Source: Aedoeadaptatus acetigenes
GTDB taxonomy: Bacteria; Bacillota; Clostridia; Tissierellales; Peptoniphilaceae
DNA length: 64,000 bases
Reading direction: 5' to 3'
Assembly: GCF_025566985.1 (NCBI RefSeq)
Contig: NZ_JAOQJD010000006.1
Location: 1 to 64,000, forward strand
Shown here: positions 26,202 through 34,133 of the stretch, one piece after another
Position numbering within the stretch: position 1 is the stretch's first letter
Layout of the letters: every line of letters begins with the position of its first letter
The notes under the pieces: model-generated
The model's database searches: none
What the model was told of the DNA's origin: nothing
The model's input: the letters and a program-made list of their open reading frames with translations, nothing else
Translations under genes and position numbers: made by a program

Positions 26202-26834
26202 GTGGTTTTGATCATTTATTCAAAATTTAATAACTTAAAACCAGAAAAACAAAAGCAAATTATTAACGCAGCTATAAAAGAATTTGTTCGAAATGGTTTT
26301 GAAAAAGCATCTACTAACGAAATTGTAAAAAGAGCTAATATTTCAAAAGGCTCGCTGTTTAACTATTTTAACAGTAAAAAGGATCTTTACTTGTACTTGA
26401 TTGAGTATAGTAGTAAAGCAATCGTGAATCTAAATGAAGAAATTGATTTGTCTGAAACTGATTTATTTAAAAGAATCGAAAGAGTTGCTTTACAAAAGTT
26501 CTATGTTCAACAAAAGTACCCACAGGCATTTGAATTCTTGGCATCAACTAAACAAGAGGAGTCTGTAGAAGTAAAGGATATCATTAAACAAAGGCTCAAT
26601 CCAATCTATAATCAAGCCATAAATAAATTATATAAAGACATTGATTACTCTAAATTCAGGGAAGGAGTTGATATTGAAAAAGCAATTGAGATTTTGAATT
26701 GGACGATGTTTGGTGTAGGAGAGAAAGGACTAAAGGAATTGTTTACCTTTGATGATATTGGTAGATTTGGAGAGAAATATCTAGAAGAGTGGAACGTTTA
26801 TGCCGAATTACTGAAATACAGCTTTTATAAATAA
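26202..26834 (+). CDS. TetR/AcrR family repressor of the ABC drug exporter
   Basis: The 210-residue protein has an N-terminal TetR helix-turn-helix domain (about 15-60: KQKQIINAAIKEFVRNGFEKASTNEIVKRANISKGSLFNYF) and a variable helical ligand-binding domain. It lies directly upstream of an ABC transporter gene pair and downstream of two matching palindromes, so it probably represses its own operon until an exported compound binds. The GTG at 26202 is used as the start; a TTG at 26208 is possible, since the GGTGG site is very close to both. Ligand unknown. Confidence 0.88.
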   Translation: MVLIIYSKFNNLKPEKQKQIINAAIKEFVRNGFEKASTNEIVKRANISKGSLFNYFNSKKDLYLYLIEYSSKAIVNLNEEIDLSETDLFKRIERVALQKFYVQQKYPQAFEFLASTKQEESVEVKDIIKQRLNPIYNQAINKLYKDIDYSKFREGVDIEKAIEILNWTMFGVGEKGLKELFTFDDIGRFGEKYLEEWNVYAELLKYSFYK

Positions 26835-26918
26835 AACTAAATTAAAGGTGTATTGAAATGAAAATATAATAGCTTTAGATTTTTATCTAAAAAAATTTTA
26901 AAGGAGTGTGTCTATATT

Positions 26919-27800
26919 ATGACCGATATAGTAAAAGTACAAGGATTACAAAAAAAGTTTGGTAAATTTCAAGCATTGCGTGACGTTTCGTTCACGATAA
27001 AATCGGGGGAAGTGGTAGGGTTTATTGGTCCTAATGGTGCTGGGAAATCTACAACTATTCGTGCCCTATTAGGAATTATAAAACGTGATGCTGGTATTGC
27101 CGAGATATTCGGTAAGGATGTTTGGAAGGATAGCCTTGAAATTCATAAGCGAATTTCTTATGTCCCTGGAGATGTTGCCCTTTGGGGATCTTTAACGGGA
27201 GGAGAAATTATCGATCTCTTCATTAAATTACATGGTAGTGGAGATAAAGAAAAGCGCGATTATTTAATTAAACGTTTTGAATTAGACCCTAAGAAAAAAG
27301 CCAAAGGATATTCAAAAGGAAATCGTCAAAAAGTTGGATTGATTGCAGCATTATCTGTTGATTCTGATTTATATATTTTTGATGAACCAACATCTGGTCT
27401 TGATCCTCTAATGGAACAAGTTTTCCAAGAAGAAGTTGAAAAAATTAAAGCATCTGGTAAAGCTATTTTATTGTCCTCCCATATTTTAAGTGAGGTAGAA
27501 CGATTAGCAGATAAGGTTGTAATTATACGCCAAGGTGAAATTGTTGAAACTGGAACCCTTGATGAATTACGACATTTAACTAGGTCTACTGTCACTTTAG
27601 TGACAAGTGGAGATGTATCAAAAATGGCTTTTGTAGATGGAGTACATGATTTTGTTCAAAATGATAGCCAAGCAACATTCTCTTTCGATAATCAATATCT
27701 CAATAGTATTTTAATTGAAGCTAGCAAATTAGGTGTCACAAGGTTTGAATCTATACCGCCAACACTTGAAGATTTGTTTATGCGTCATTATGAAAGCTAA
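26919..27800 (+). CDS. ABC exporter ATP-binding protein (TetR-linked, ionophore-exporter type)
   Basis: The 293-residue protein has one nucleotide-binding domain: Walker A GPNGAGKST, a Q-loop near VPGDVALWG, a divergent signature YSKGNRQKV, and Walker B LYIFDEPTSGLD, followed by SSHILSEVERLAD with the switch histidine. The C-terminal 70 residues are the extra domain of CcmA/DrrA-type exporters. With the permease encoded next it would form a drug-efflux pump. The TetR-ATPase-permease layout resembles tetronasin and narasin (NarAB) exporters, but the substrate cannot be told from sequence. AAGGAG precedes ATG 26919. Confidence 0.88.
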   Translation: MTDIVKVQGLQKKFGKFQALRDVSFTIKSGEVVGFIGPNGAGKSTTIRALLGIIKRDAGIAEIFGKDVWKDSLEIHKRISYVPGDVALWGSLTGGEIIDLFIKLHGSGDKEKRDYLIKRFELDPKKKAKGYSKGNRQKVGLIAALSVDSDLYIFDEPTSGLDPLMEQVFQEEVEKIKASGKAILLSSHILSEVERLADKVVIIRQGEIVETGTLDELRHLTRSTVTLVTSGDVSKMAFVDGVHDFVQNDSQATFSFDNQYLNSILIEASKLGVTRFESIPPTLEDLFMRHYES

Positions 27801-27825
27801 ACCGTGGGAAGGTGGAAAAATTATT

Positions 27826-29439
27826 ATGAAAGAAAAATTTGCTCGTTGGAACATATTGTTTTTACAGTATTTAAAACGAGATTGGAAAAAAATTATTATA
27901 TGGGTATTGGGACTTGGCATGTTTTCGGCTGGATTTGTTCCAGCTTTCAAAGAAATAGCAAAAGGGCAAGGTTTAGTCGGCATGTTCGAAACTTTGCAAA
28001 ACCCTGCAATGATATCTATGGTAGGGCCGACCCCAGTTGAAACAGGAGCTGATTATACCTTAGGAGCAATGTATGCACATGAAATGTTGTTGTTTTGTGG
28101 TTTGTTTGCGATGATAATGTCTATTTTACACGTGATAGGTCATACTCGTAAAGAAGAAGATCTTGGCCTTACTGAGCTACTGCGTTCCTTTCAAATAGGT
28201 CGTCAGGCAAATTCTCTTGCAGCAATAGCAGAGATAGTCTTTATCAATGGTATACTAGCACTTTTTATTGCAGTAGTAATGATAAGTTTCGGTGCCGATA
28301 CGATTTCTATTTTTGGTTCCGTGTTATACGGGGCATCAATTGGAATGGCAGGGATTATTGGTGCTGGGATTGCTCTAATAATGGCACAAATTATGCCCAC
28401 GTCATCGGCTGCAACAGGATCATCATTAGGAATTGTAGGCTTACTATACATTGTTCGTGCTGGAACAGATGTCTCCAATGTTGACTTATCTATGATGAAT
28501 CCTTTGGGCTGGACATATTTAACTTTTCCTTTTACAGATAATAATTGGTTTCCACTTATTTTTGCTTTAATTTTCAGTATAATAGTGGTGTTCATAGCTT
28601 TTTCACTTGAAGGTGGCCGCGATATGGGGGCTGGATATTTACCGCAAAGAGAAGGGCGTGAAAGTGCAAAGCAGTCTTTGCTGTCCGTCCGAGGATTATT
28701 TATAAATATTAATAAAGGTGTCATTATTAGTTGGTTAATCGCATATGTTGTTATGGGTGCTGCCTATGGTTCGATTTATGGAGATATGCAGACATTCCTA
28801 GAAAGTAATGAAATGATGAAACAAATGTTTTCTCATACAGGATTTTCTATTGAAGAATCATTCACAGGCACAGTTATGATGGTTTTGATTGGTTTAGTTT
28901 CCATTCTACCAATTGCGATTGTAAATAAACTCTTTTCTGAAGAAAGACGATTACACTTAAGTCAGATTTATGCAACAAAAGTAACCCGCAGTCAATTATA
29001 TTGGACTAGTATAGGGTTATCGATATTAAGCGGATTATTAGGAGTTTTATTAGCAGCAGGTAGTCTTGGAGGTACTGCTATCTCTGCGATGGGGAATAGC
29101 GGAGAGATGGATATAGTTGACTTTTTTGCTGCTGGCTTTAACCTTTTCCCTACTGTTTTATTCTTTATAGGTCTGGCAGCGTTAGCTCTTGGATGGGCAC
29201 CGAAACTAGGTAAAATAGTGTATATTTATCTTACATTCTCTTTTTTATTAAATTATTTTAGCGGCTTAATAGACCTCCCGGAATGGTTTTTAAATACTGC
29301 TATACAAAGTTGGATGCCTCAAATGCCAATGGATGATTTTGAAGCATCAGTTTTTCTTACAGTTACTATAATTAGCATTGCTTTAATAGTAATAGGTTTC
29401 TTGGGGTATAGTAGAAGGGATATGAATGAAGGAGCTTAA
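27826..29439 (+). CDS. ABC exporter permease (tetronasin/narasin exporter type)
   Basis: The 537-residue membrane protein has about 12 hydrophobic spans in two halves (for example KIIIWVLGLGMFSAGFVPAF near the start, MSILHVIGHTRKEEDLGLTELLRSFQ, IVVFIAFSLEGGRDMGAGYLPQREG between halves, and a repeat-like second half from about residue 300). This double-length layout fits permeases of tetronasin-type ABC exporters. ATG 27826 is chosen because GGAAGGTGG lies just upstream; the frame extends back to 27733 inside the ATPase gene without a ribosome site. Likely function: efflux of a hydrophobic antibiotic. Confidence 0.82.
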   Translation: MKEKFARWNILFLQYLKRDWKKIIIWVLGLGMFSAGFVPAFKEIAKGQGLVGMFETLQNPAMISMVGPTPVETGADYTLGAMYAHEMLLFCGLFAMIMSILHVIGHTRKEEDLGLTELLRSFQIGRQANSLAAIAEIVFINGILALFIAVVMISFGADTISIFGSVLYGASIGMAGIIGAGIALIMAQIMPTSSAATGSSLGIVGLLYIVRAGTDVSNVDLSMMNPLGWTYLTFPFTDNNWFPLIFALIFSIIVVFIAFSLEGGRDMGAGYLPQREGRESAKQSLLSVRGLFININKGVIISWLIAYVVMGAAYGSIYGDMQTFLESNEMMKQMFSHTGFSIEESFTGTVMMVLIGLVSILPIAIVNKLFSEERRLHLSQIYATKVTRSQLYWTSIGLSILSGLLGVLLAAGSLGGTAISAMGNSGEMDIVDFFAAGFNLFPTVLFFIGLAALALGWAPKLGKIVYIYLTFSFLLNYFSGLIDLPEWFLNTAIQSWMPQMPMDDFEASVFLTVTIISIALIVIGFLGYSRRDMNEGA

Positions 29440-29928
29440 ATTGATTGAATAGTAAATAGTGTAATCTAATGATTTAAATTCTTGTGTTGTAGGTTTTAAC
29501 ATTAGTCGATGAAAGCAATTAAATTTTATTATTACAGTTTCATATATTTGATAAGGATAGAAGTATTCTAAACTAGAATTATATTTCGATTCTTTTGGCG
29601 ACCATTAGAAAGCTAGTCGTTATGTTCCCACGAACGTACAAATTAGTCGATATGTTCCCATATACAACAGTTTCGCTAAAAATCATAAATACATCAATTC
29701 TATCAACTCGTCCCACGTTGAAGCAGCAATTCTGATGACGTATTGTGGTTTGGACAAGGAATAATAGGAGTCAACCACAACATGTAGTGGTTTGAGTACG
29801 AAAATTGGGTCAAAAACAGGCTAAAAAATACCGTTTTTTGACCCTTTTAAATAGGGCATTTGACAGATGACATTTGATGTTTCGGGATTAAAAATCCATA
29901 GGGTGAGGTAGATTAGCACAGAACTTTA
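29440..29928. other. noncoding stretch with repeats, a rum-like scrap and a terminator
   Basis: No gene is seen between the exporter and the erm promoter. The stretch holds two near-identical direct repeats (TAGTCGTTATGTTCCCA and TAGTCGATATGTTCCCA, about 29,613-29,662) and inverted GTGGTT/AACCAC repeats (29,745-29,795). A frame near 29,711-29,750 reads SSHVEAAILMTYCG, similar to the C-terminal end of RlmD/RumA-type methylases. A hairpin (GGGTCAAAAA 29807-29816 with TTTTTTGACCC 29834-29844, then TTTT) looks like a terminator. Confidence 0.5.
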
Positions 29929-29957
29929 TTGAATAGAGAAATTAAAAGTGATATAAT
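29929..29957 (+). promoter_or_regulatory. promoter of the erm leader
   Basis: TTGAAT, a 17-base spacer and TATAAT lie 24 bases before the first leader peptide. Confidence 0.82.
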
Positions 29958-29981
29958 CAGTTGCATAAGGAGGAGTTAAAT

Positions 29982-30029
29982 ATGTGTACATGTATTGCAG
30001 TAGTAGATATTACTTTATCTCATTTATAA
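29982..30029 (+). CDS. erm leader peptide 1
   Basis: An AAGGAGGAG site precedes ATG 29982, which encodes the 15-residue MCTCIAVVDITLSHL. It matches the first leader of erm(A)-class genes, where a macrolide-stalled ribosome starts to rearrange the leader RNA. Confidence 0.85.
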   Translation: MCTCIAVVDITLSHL

Positions 30030-30055
30030 TGAAAAAAATTAAAGGAGGTAAAGGT

Positions 30056-30115
30056 ATGGGTATGTTTTCTATATTTGTTATTGAGAGATTTCATTATCAA
30101 CCAAACCAAAAATAA
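30056..30115 (+). CDS. erm leader peptide 2
   Basis: AAAGGAGG precedes ATG 30056, encoding MGMFSIFVIERFHYQPNQK. It contains the IFVI stalling motif known from ErmC/ErmA leader peptides. A ribosome stalled here in the presence of a macrolide would free the erm ribosome site. Confidence 0.9.
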   Translation: MGMFSIFVIERFHYQPNQK

Positions 30116-30117
30116 TT

Positions 30118-30154
30118 GGTTATAATGAGCTCTTAAGATTAGTTCATTATAACC
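30118..30154 (+). promoter_or_regulatory. erm attenuator hairpin
   Basis: GGTTATAATGA (30118-30128) pairs perfectly with TCATTATAACC (30144-30154), just before the AAGGAGG site of erm. Together with the leader peptides this is the classic translational attenuator that makes resistance inducible. Confidence 0.82.
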
Positions 30155-30172
30155 GGCAAGGAGGAGGGTATA

Positions 30173-30904
30173 ATGAAACAGAAAAACCCGAAAAATACGC
30201 AAAATTTCATTACATCTAAAAAGCATGTAAAGAAAATATTAAAATATACGAATATCAATAAACAAGATAAAATAATAGAAATTGGGTCAGGAAAAGGACA
30301 TTTTACCAAGGAACTTGTGGAAATGAGTCAACGGGTGAATGCTATAGAGATTGATGAAGGTTTATGTCATGCCACGAAAAAAGCAGTTGAACCTTTTCAG
30401 AATATAAAAGTTATTCATGAGGATATTTTGAAGTTTAGCTTTCCTAAAAATACAGACTATAAAATATTTGGTAATATTCCCTACAATATTAGTACTGATA
30501 TTGTAAAAAAGATTGCTTTTGATAGTCAAGCGAAATATAGCTACCTTATTGTAGAGAGGGGATTTGCTAAAAGGTTGCAAAATACCCAACGAGCTTTAGG
30601 TTTGCTGTTAATGGTGGAAATGGATATAAAAATTCTTAAAAAAGTGCCACGAGCATATTTTCACCCTAAGCCTAATGTAGATTCTGTATTGATTGTACTT
30701 GAAAGGCATAAACCATTTATTTTAAAGAAGGACTACAAAAAGTATAGATTTTTCGTTTATAAATGGGTAAACAGGGAATATCATGTTCTTTTTACTAAAA
30801 ATCAATTAAGACAGGTGCTGAAGCATGCGAATGTTACTGATCTTGATAAATTATCCAATGAACAATTTTTGTCTGTTTTCAATAGTTACAAATTATTTCA
30901 ATAA
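30173..30904 (+). CDS. erm(TR): 23S rRNA adenine-N6 methyltransferase, erm(A) class (erm(TR) type)
   Basis: The 243-residue enzyme dimethylates A2058 of 23S rRNA and gives macrolide, lincosamide and streptogramin B resistance. Motifs visible are the SAM-binding IIEIGSGKGHFTKEL, IEIDEGLC, EDILKFSFP, the catalytic NIPYNISTDIVKK and YLIVERGFAKRLQ. The N-terminus MKQKNPKNTQNFITSKKHVKK and C-terminus FNSYKLFQ are those of the erm(A) class, closer in memory to the streptococcal erm(TR) subtype than to erm(A) of Tn554; erm(B) and erm(C) differ clearly. A strong AAGGAGGAGGG site precedes the ATG, and two leader peptides with an attenuator control it. Nothing in the frame suggests inactivation. Confidence 0.93.
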   Translation: MKQKNPKNTQNFITSKKHVKKILKYTNINKQDKIIEIGSGKGHFTKELVEMSQRVNAIEIDEGLCHATKKAVEPFQNIKVIHEDILKFSFPKNTDYKIFGNIPYNISTDIVKKIAFDSQAKYSYLIVERGFAKRLQNTQRALGLLLMVEMDIKILKKVPRAYFHPKPNVDSVLIVLERHKPFILKKDYKKYRFFVYKWVNREYHVLFTKNQLRQVLKHANVTDLDKLSNEQFLSVFNSYKLFQ

Positions 30905-30916
30905 ATTAAAAATAAT

Positions 30917-30950
30917 TAAGCGTTCTCTAACTTTAAGAGAACGCTTAATC
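30917..30950 (+). terminator. terminator after erm
   Basis: TTAAGCGTTCTC pairs with GAGAACGCTTAA, a perfect 12-bp stem followed by a short T-rich stretch. Confidence 0.82.
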
Positions 30951-31120
30951 TTATTACATTGAAAAATGCATTCTATTATTTTCAATTATTATGATATAAC
31001 ATAACTATCATTTTACTTATTTGCATATTTGCACGAAAATATAGTTATCGACGACTATTCTGATAATAGCAACTAATATAGTCAATGATAACTCAAAATT
31101 TATTGATATAGTAGGTATAT

Positions 31121-31645
31121 GTGCAACTAATTAGGGAAGATTTTAGCTTGCCATTTCTGAAACAGCTAAAACAAGTATTGCGTAAAGAATGCGCCAGTCT
31201 TCCCATGGACTTAAAATGCTTGCTTGGGGCACACATAAAACCCCTTGAACAATCTATTGACAGAGTTGAAGGACTGTCGGAGATTCTAAGACGAAGTAAT
31301 CCTAAAATGGCCCTATGCCATACAGATATTCATAATTGGAACTTGATGCAACGGGATGAGCAGTTAGTTCTAATTGACTGGGAAGGCTTGAAATTGGCTC
31401 CAGTAAAAGCTGATCTCATGTTTTTTGTTGATAAGCCATATTATGATGTATTTATGAACATATACCTGAAATTACACAAAGATTTTTTAATCAATACGGA
31501 TGCTTTGTTATTCTATCATATTAGACGTAAACTAGAAGATATATGGGAGTTTATTGAACAACTTTTATATGACAATCAAGAGGATAAGGAAAGAAATGAA
31601 ACTATAAAAGTTCTTGATGGTGAACTGAATAACTTAGTGTTTTGA
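31121..31645 (+). pseudogene. aminoglycoside (spectinomycin-type) phosphotransferase, N-terminal half missing
   Basis: The open frame of 174 codons encodes only the C-terminal lobe of an APH-family kinase. The catalytic loop CHTDIHNWNLM (Asp and Asn of HxDxxxxN) and the metal-binding LIDWEGLKLAP are present. The N-terminal lobe with the nucleotide loop and catalytic lysine is absent; intact relatives such as APH(9) are about 330 residues. The frame begins after a TAG at 31112 with no convincing ribosome site. Enzymes of this sort are reported next to erm(TR) in streptococcal ICEs. I infer a non-functional remnant cut by a recombination event at its left side. Confidence 0.8.
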
Positions 31646-31690
31646 AAAAAGAATAATGTATTATTAAGCTAAATAATATTGGAGAAGAAA

Positions 31691-31810
31691 ATGAATAAAC
31701 AAGAATTATATCAAATTGCTTTCAGTATAATTAATCATAAAAAGTTACGGAACTTTGGAACTTCAGGGCATGTGGAGACGGTGGTATTGATGTCAAGGAA
31801 AATAAGATAA
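31691..31810 (+). pseudogene. short chimeric ORF ending in a rum-like attachment segment
   Basis: A GGAGAAG site precedes ATG 31691. The first 22 residues (MNKQELYQIAFSIINHKKL) look like the start of a gene, perhaps a cytidine-deaminase-like one, but that is tentative. The frame then runs into TSGHVETVVLMSRK, which matches the conserved C-terminal end of the 23S rRNA uracil methyltransferase RlmD/RumA, a known target for erm(TR)-bearing ICEs. This looks like a recombination scar rather than a gene. Confidence 0.5.
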
Positions 31811-31916
31811 TAGGCTATAAAAGTGTTGAAATTAATGGTTTTGGGGTTTTAGAAGAAATCCTAAAAGCCATTTTTCTATTTAGATAAATATCTTAATTAT
31901 AATTAAAGAATAAATT

Positions 31917-32160
31917 GAGGATCAAGAACCTCAATATTATATAGAAAATAGCCACGAAGCGATCATACCAAAAGAAATCTTCATGCAAGTCTAAGAAGAA
32001 ATGGATAGACGAGCTAATATGGTAAGTGGCAAAGGGAAAAGAAGAATCTATTCCAGTAAATACGCCCTTTCAAGTATTGTCTACTGCTCTATATGTGGGG
32101 ATATTTACAGGAGAATAGCATGGAATAATAGAGGAAAGAAAAAAACAAGTTATTTATAGT
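31917..32160 (+). pseudogene. large serine recombinase remnant
   Basis: The frame encodes QYYIENSHEAIIPKEIFMQV, a stop (TAA), then EEMDRRANMVSGKGKRRIYS and SSIVYCSICGDIYRRIAWNNRG, which are the C-terminal recombinase and zinc beta-ribbon segments of TndX/TnpX-type large serine recombinases. The catalytic N-terminal domain is missing, and the frame has a nonsense codon. It is probably the decayed integrase of an element that once brought in the erm region. Confidence 0.85.
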
Positions 32161-32274
32161 GTTAAATTACCAACACTCTTATTACTTCCTATGTAATGTT
32201 TACAGTTCTAGTATCATAACTTGTTCAATTAGAGGATTTAAACAGATTTTTGTGGGCTGTTTTTTAGTACCATA

Positions 32275-32317
32275 AATAGTGTAAGAAAGGAAGTAATTCC
32301 TATCTTGCACTATTTTT
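32275..32317 (+). terminator. strong hairpin with T run upstream of IS110
   Basis: AATAGTGTAAGA (32275-32286) pairs with TCTTGCACTATT (one G-U pair), followed by TTTTT. It probably isolates the IS110 copy from upstream transcription or forms part of its noncoding end. Confidence 0.65.
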
Positions 32318-32501
32318 GTATAATGAAGAAGTAGTATGACGAGGCTGTTTTAGGGTTGAAACATCCGCCACAAAAACTGTCAACTACCTTTTCATTATTC
32401 ATATTCGGTTAAGCAGGTTGGGCAAAACGCCCGTGTCACAAGCTAAAAAGAGTGTAATGGTGCAGGTAGAAACTACAAAATAAAAAGAAAGAGGAAAAAA
32501 C
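32318..32501 (+). ncRNA. candidate IS110 noncoding end (possible bridge RNA region)
   Basis: IS110-family elements encode a bridge RNA in the noncoding end next to the transposase gene. This gene-free stretch before the transposase has a small hairpin (GGGC-AAAAC-GCCC at about 32420-32435) and several short repeats. The element borders and RNA fold were not computed, so this is only a location hypothesis. Confidence 0.35.
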
Positions 32502-33723
32502 ATGATATCTGTAGGAATAGACATATCAAAAGAAAAAATCACAGTTTGTGCATTAGGACAAGGAAGCAAAATAATCTGGAAACCCTTTGATGTTTCTCTA
32601 AAAAAACAGAAGTAGAAAAATTTTTAGAGAAACTAGAAAAAATAAAAGAAGAAGTAAAAATAACAATGGAAGCAACAGGAAAATATCATCTCCCAATACT
32701 TTATGAATTAAAAGATAAAGACTACTTTGTAACAGTAATAAATCCATTAAAAATGAAACAATTCTGTAGAGCATTAAACTTTAGAAAAGCAAAAAACGAC
32801 AAGATAGATGCAAAACAAATAGCAGAATATGGACTAATGTATTGGAAAGAATTAGAAGAATACAAAATAGATGAAGTGAACTACAGAATCCTAAAAGAAT
32901 TAAATAGAAGCTACCAACATTACATGGAGCTAAGAATCGACCAAATGAACTACATAGATCAAACAATACATCAAACATTTCCAGGCATAAAAAAACTAAT
33001 ACCACATAATTCAGGAGACTTTTCAAAAGACAAACTATTGGACTTTCTAGAAAAATGGTGGCATAAAGACCTAGTATTAGAAAAAACATAAGAAGAATTT
33101 GTAGAAGAATATAAAACTTGGGCAAAGGAAAAGAGATACCATCCAAATGCAAACAAAGCAAAAACCATTTACAAAATAGCAGAGGATAGTATCTCAACAC
33201 AACCTTCTCATAACTCAAAACTAGAAACGAATATCAGAGAAGGAATAAACCTGATAAAACAAATAAATCAGATTCTAAATAGAATTTTATCACAAATGAT
33301 AGAAATATCCGAGCCCTTAGAAGAATATAAAGAAGCAAAAAAATTCTCAGGCATATCAGAAAAATTAGCAGTACAAATAGTAGCAGAATTTGGAGACCTA
33401 TCAAAATTTAAAAACAAAAAAAGCCTAATATCCTTTATAGGAATAGACGCACCACCATATGAATCAGGAAACTTTAAAGCAGATCAAAGAAAAATAAGTA
33501 AAAGAGGAAACGCAATACTAAGAAAAGTAGGCTACCAAGCAATGAAATGTATGATGAGTGCTAAAAATCCAGAAAATGAAATATATAAGTATATGATAAA
33601 AAAAGAAAAAGAAGGGAAAGCCAAAACGTTTGCAAATTTGCAGGCTTAAACAAATTCTTAAGAATCTACTATGCAAGAGTTATGGAATCAAAAGCAGAGA
33701 AAAAAGAATTAAAAGTAGCATAA
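32502..33723 (+). pseudogene. IS110 family transposase, broken by three lesions
   Basis: An AAAGAGG site precedes ATG 32502. The N-terminal RuvC-like DEDD domain begins MISVGIDISKEKITVCALG with the first Asp, then MEATGKYHLPIL and FRKAKNDKIDAKQIAEYG. The C-terminal Tnp domain includes SGISEKLAVQIVAEFGDLSKFKN and SLISFIGIDAPPYESG, with the conserved GNAILRKVGYQA. Three lesions break the frame: a missing base in an A run near 32600, a TAA at 33089-33091, and a frame change near 33629 just before the end (GLNKFLRIYYARVMES). The full reading would be about 405 codons, normal for the family. It is inactive unless the lesions are sequencing errors. Confidence 0.88.
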
Positions 33724-33743
33724 GATTTAAAATAACACTAAAA

Positions 33744-33777
33744 AGCAAGCCGATTGATTACACTCGGCTTGTTTGCT
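33744..33777 (+). terminator. hairpin after the IS110 copy
   Basis: AAGCCGA pairs with TCGGCTT, with flanking AGCA/TTTGCT partly extending the stem and a short T stretch. Confidence 0.5.
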
Positions 33778-33883
33778 ATACGCTAATTTAATAACTCAAA
33801 TAATCAAATAACCTGAAATTTATATCAGGTTATACTTGACTTTTGTTAGCAGGTTTCTTTTATAAAAAATGATATAATAAATT

Positions 33884-34057
33884 ATGAGATGCGTATTTAT
33901 TGCTTATTCTCACATGCTTGTCTGTCCAATTATTGGACTAGTAGGTTTAATACTTGGGGTAAGGGAAAAAGATAGGTTTTTTATGGCATTAAATGTCCTT
34001 TTTATCTTATTACTTCCTATAGCAATGTTTGCTAGTCATCTAGTAGGATCTCTTTAA
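33884..34057 (+). CDS. possible small membrane protein (57 residues)
   Basis: ATG 33884 opens 57 codons with two hydrophobic segments (SHMLVCPIIGLVGLILGV and MALNVLFILLLPIAMFA) separated by REKDRFF. Two-span proteins of this shape occur in many mobile elements. A TATAAT is only 6 bases before the ATG and no ribosome site is visible, so a leaderless transcript or a chance frame are both possible. No family recognised. Confidence 0.4.
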   Translation: MRCVFIAYSHMLVCPIIGLVGLILGVREKDRFFMALNVLFILLLPIAMFASHLVGSL

Positions 34058-34100
34058 GTAAGATAATAAGTTTAGAATAAAAATTTGTAAATAATTTTAA

Positions 34101-34133
34101 AAAAGCTATAAGTTTATCCGCTTATAGCTTTTT
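34101..34133. terminator. bidirectional terminator at the end of the relaxase gene
   Basis: AAAAGCTATAAG pairs with CTTATAGCTTTT, with A run before and T run after. It serves the plus-strand small ORF and the minus-strand relaxase gene, whose stop codon it overlaps. Confidence 0.78.

Noticed and set aside
30056..30904. erm(C) as the identity of the methylase, suggested by the IFVI leader peptide
   Set aside because: The N- and C-terminal protein sequence and the presence of two leader peptides fit the erm(A)/erm(TR) class rather than erm(C).
32585..32620. programmed frameshift in the A run of the IS110 transposase
   Set aside because: Two further lesions (a nonsense codon at 33089 and a frame change near 33629) show that the gene is decayed, and IS110 elements are not known to need frameshifting.
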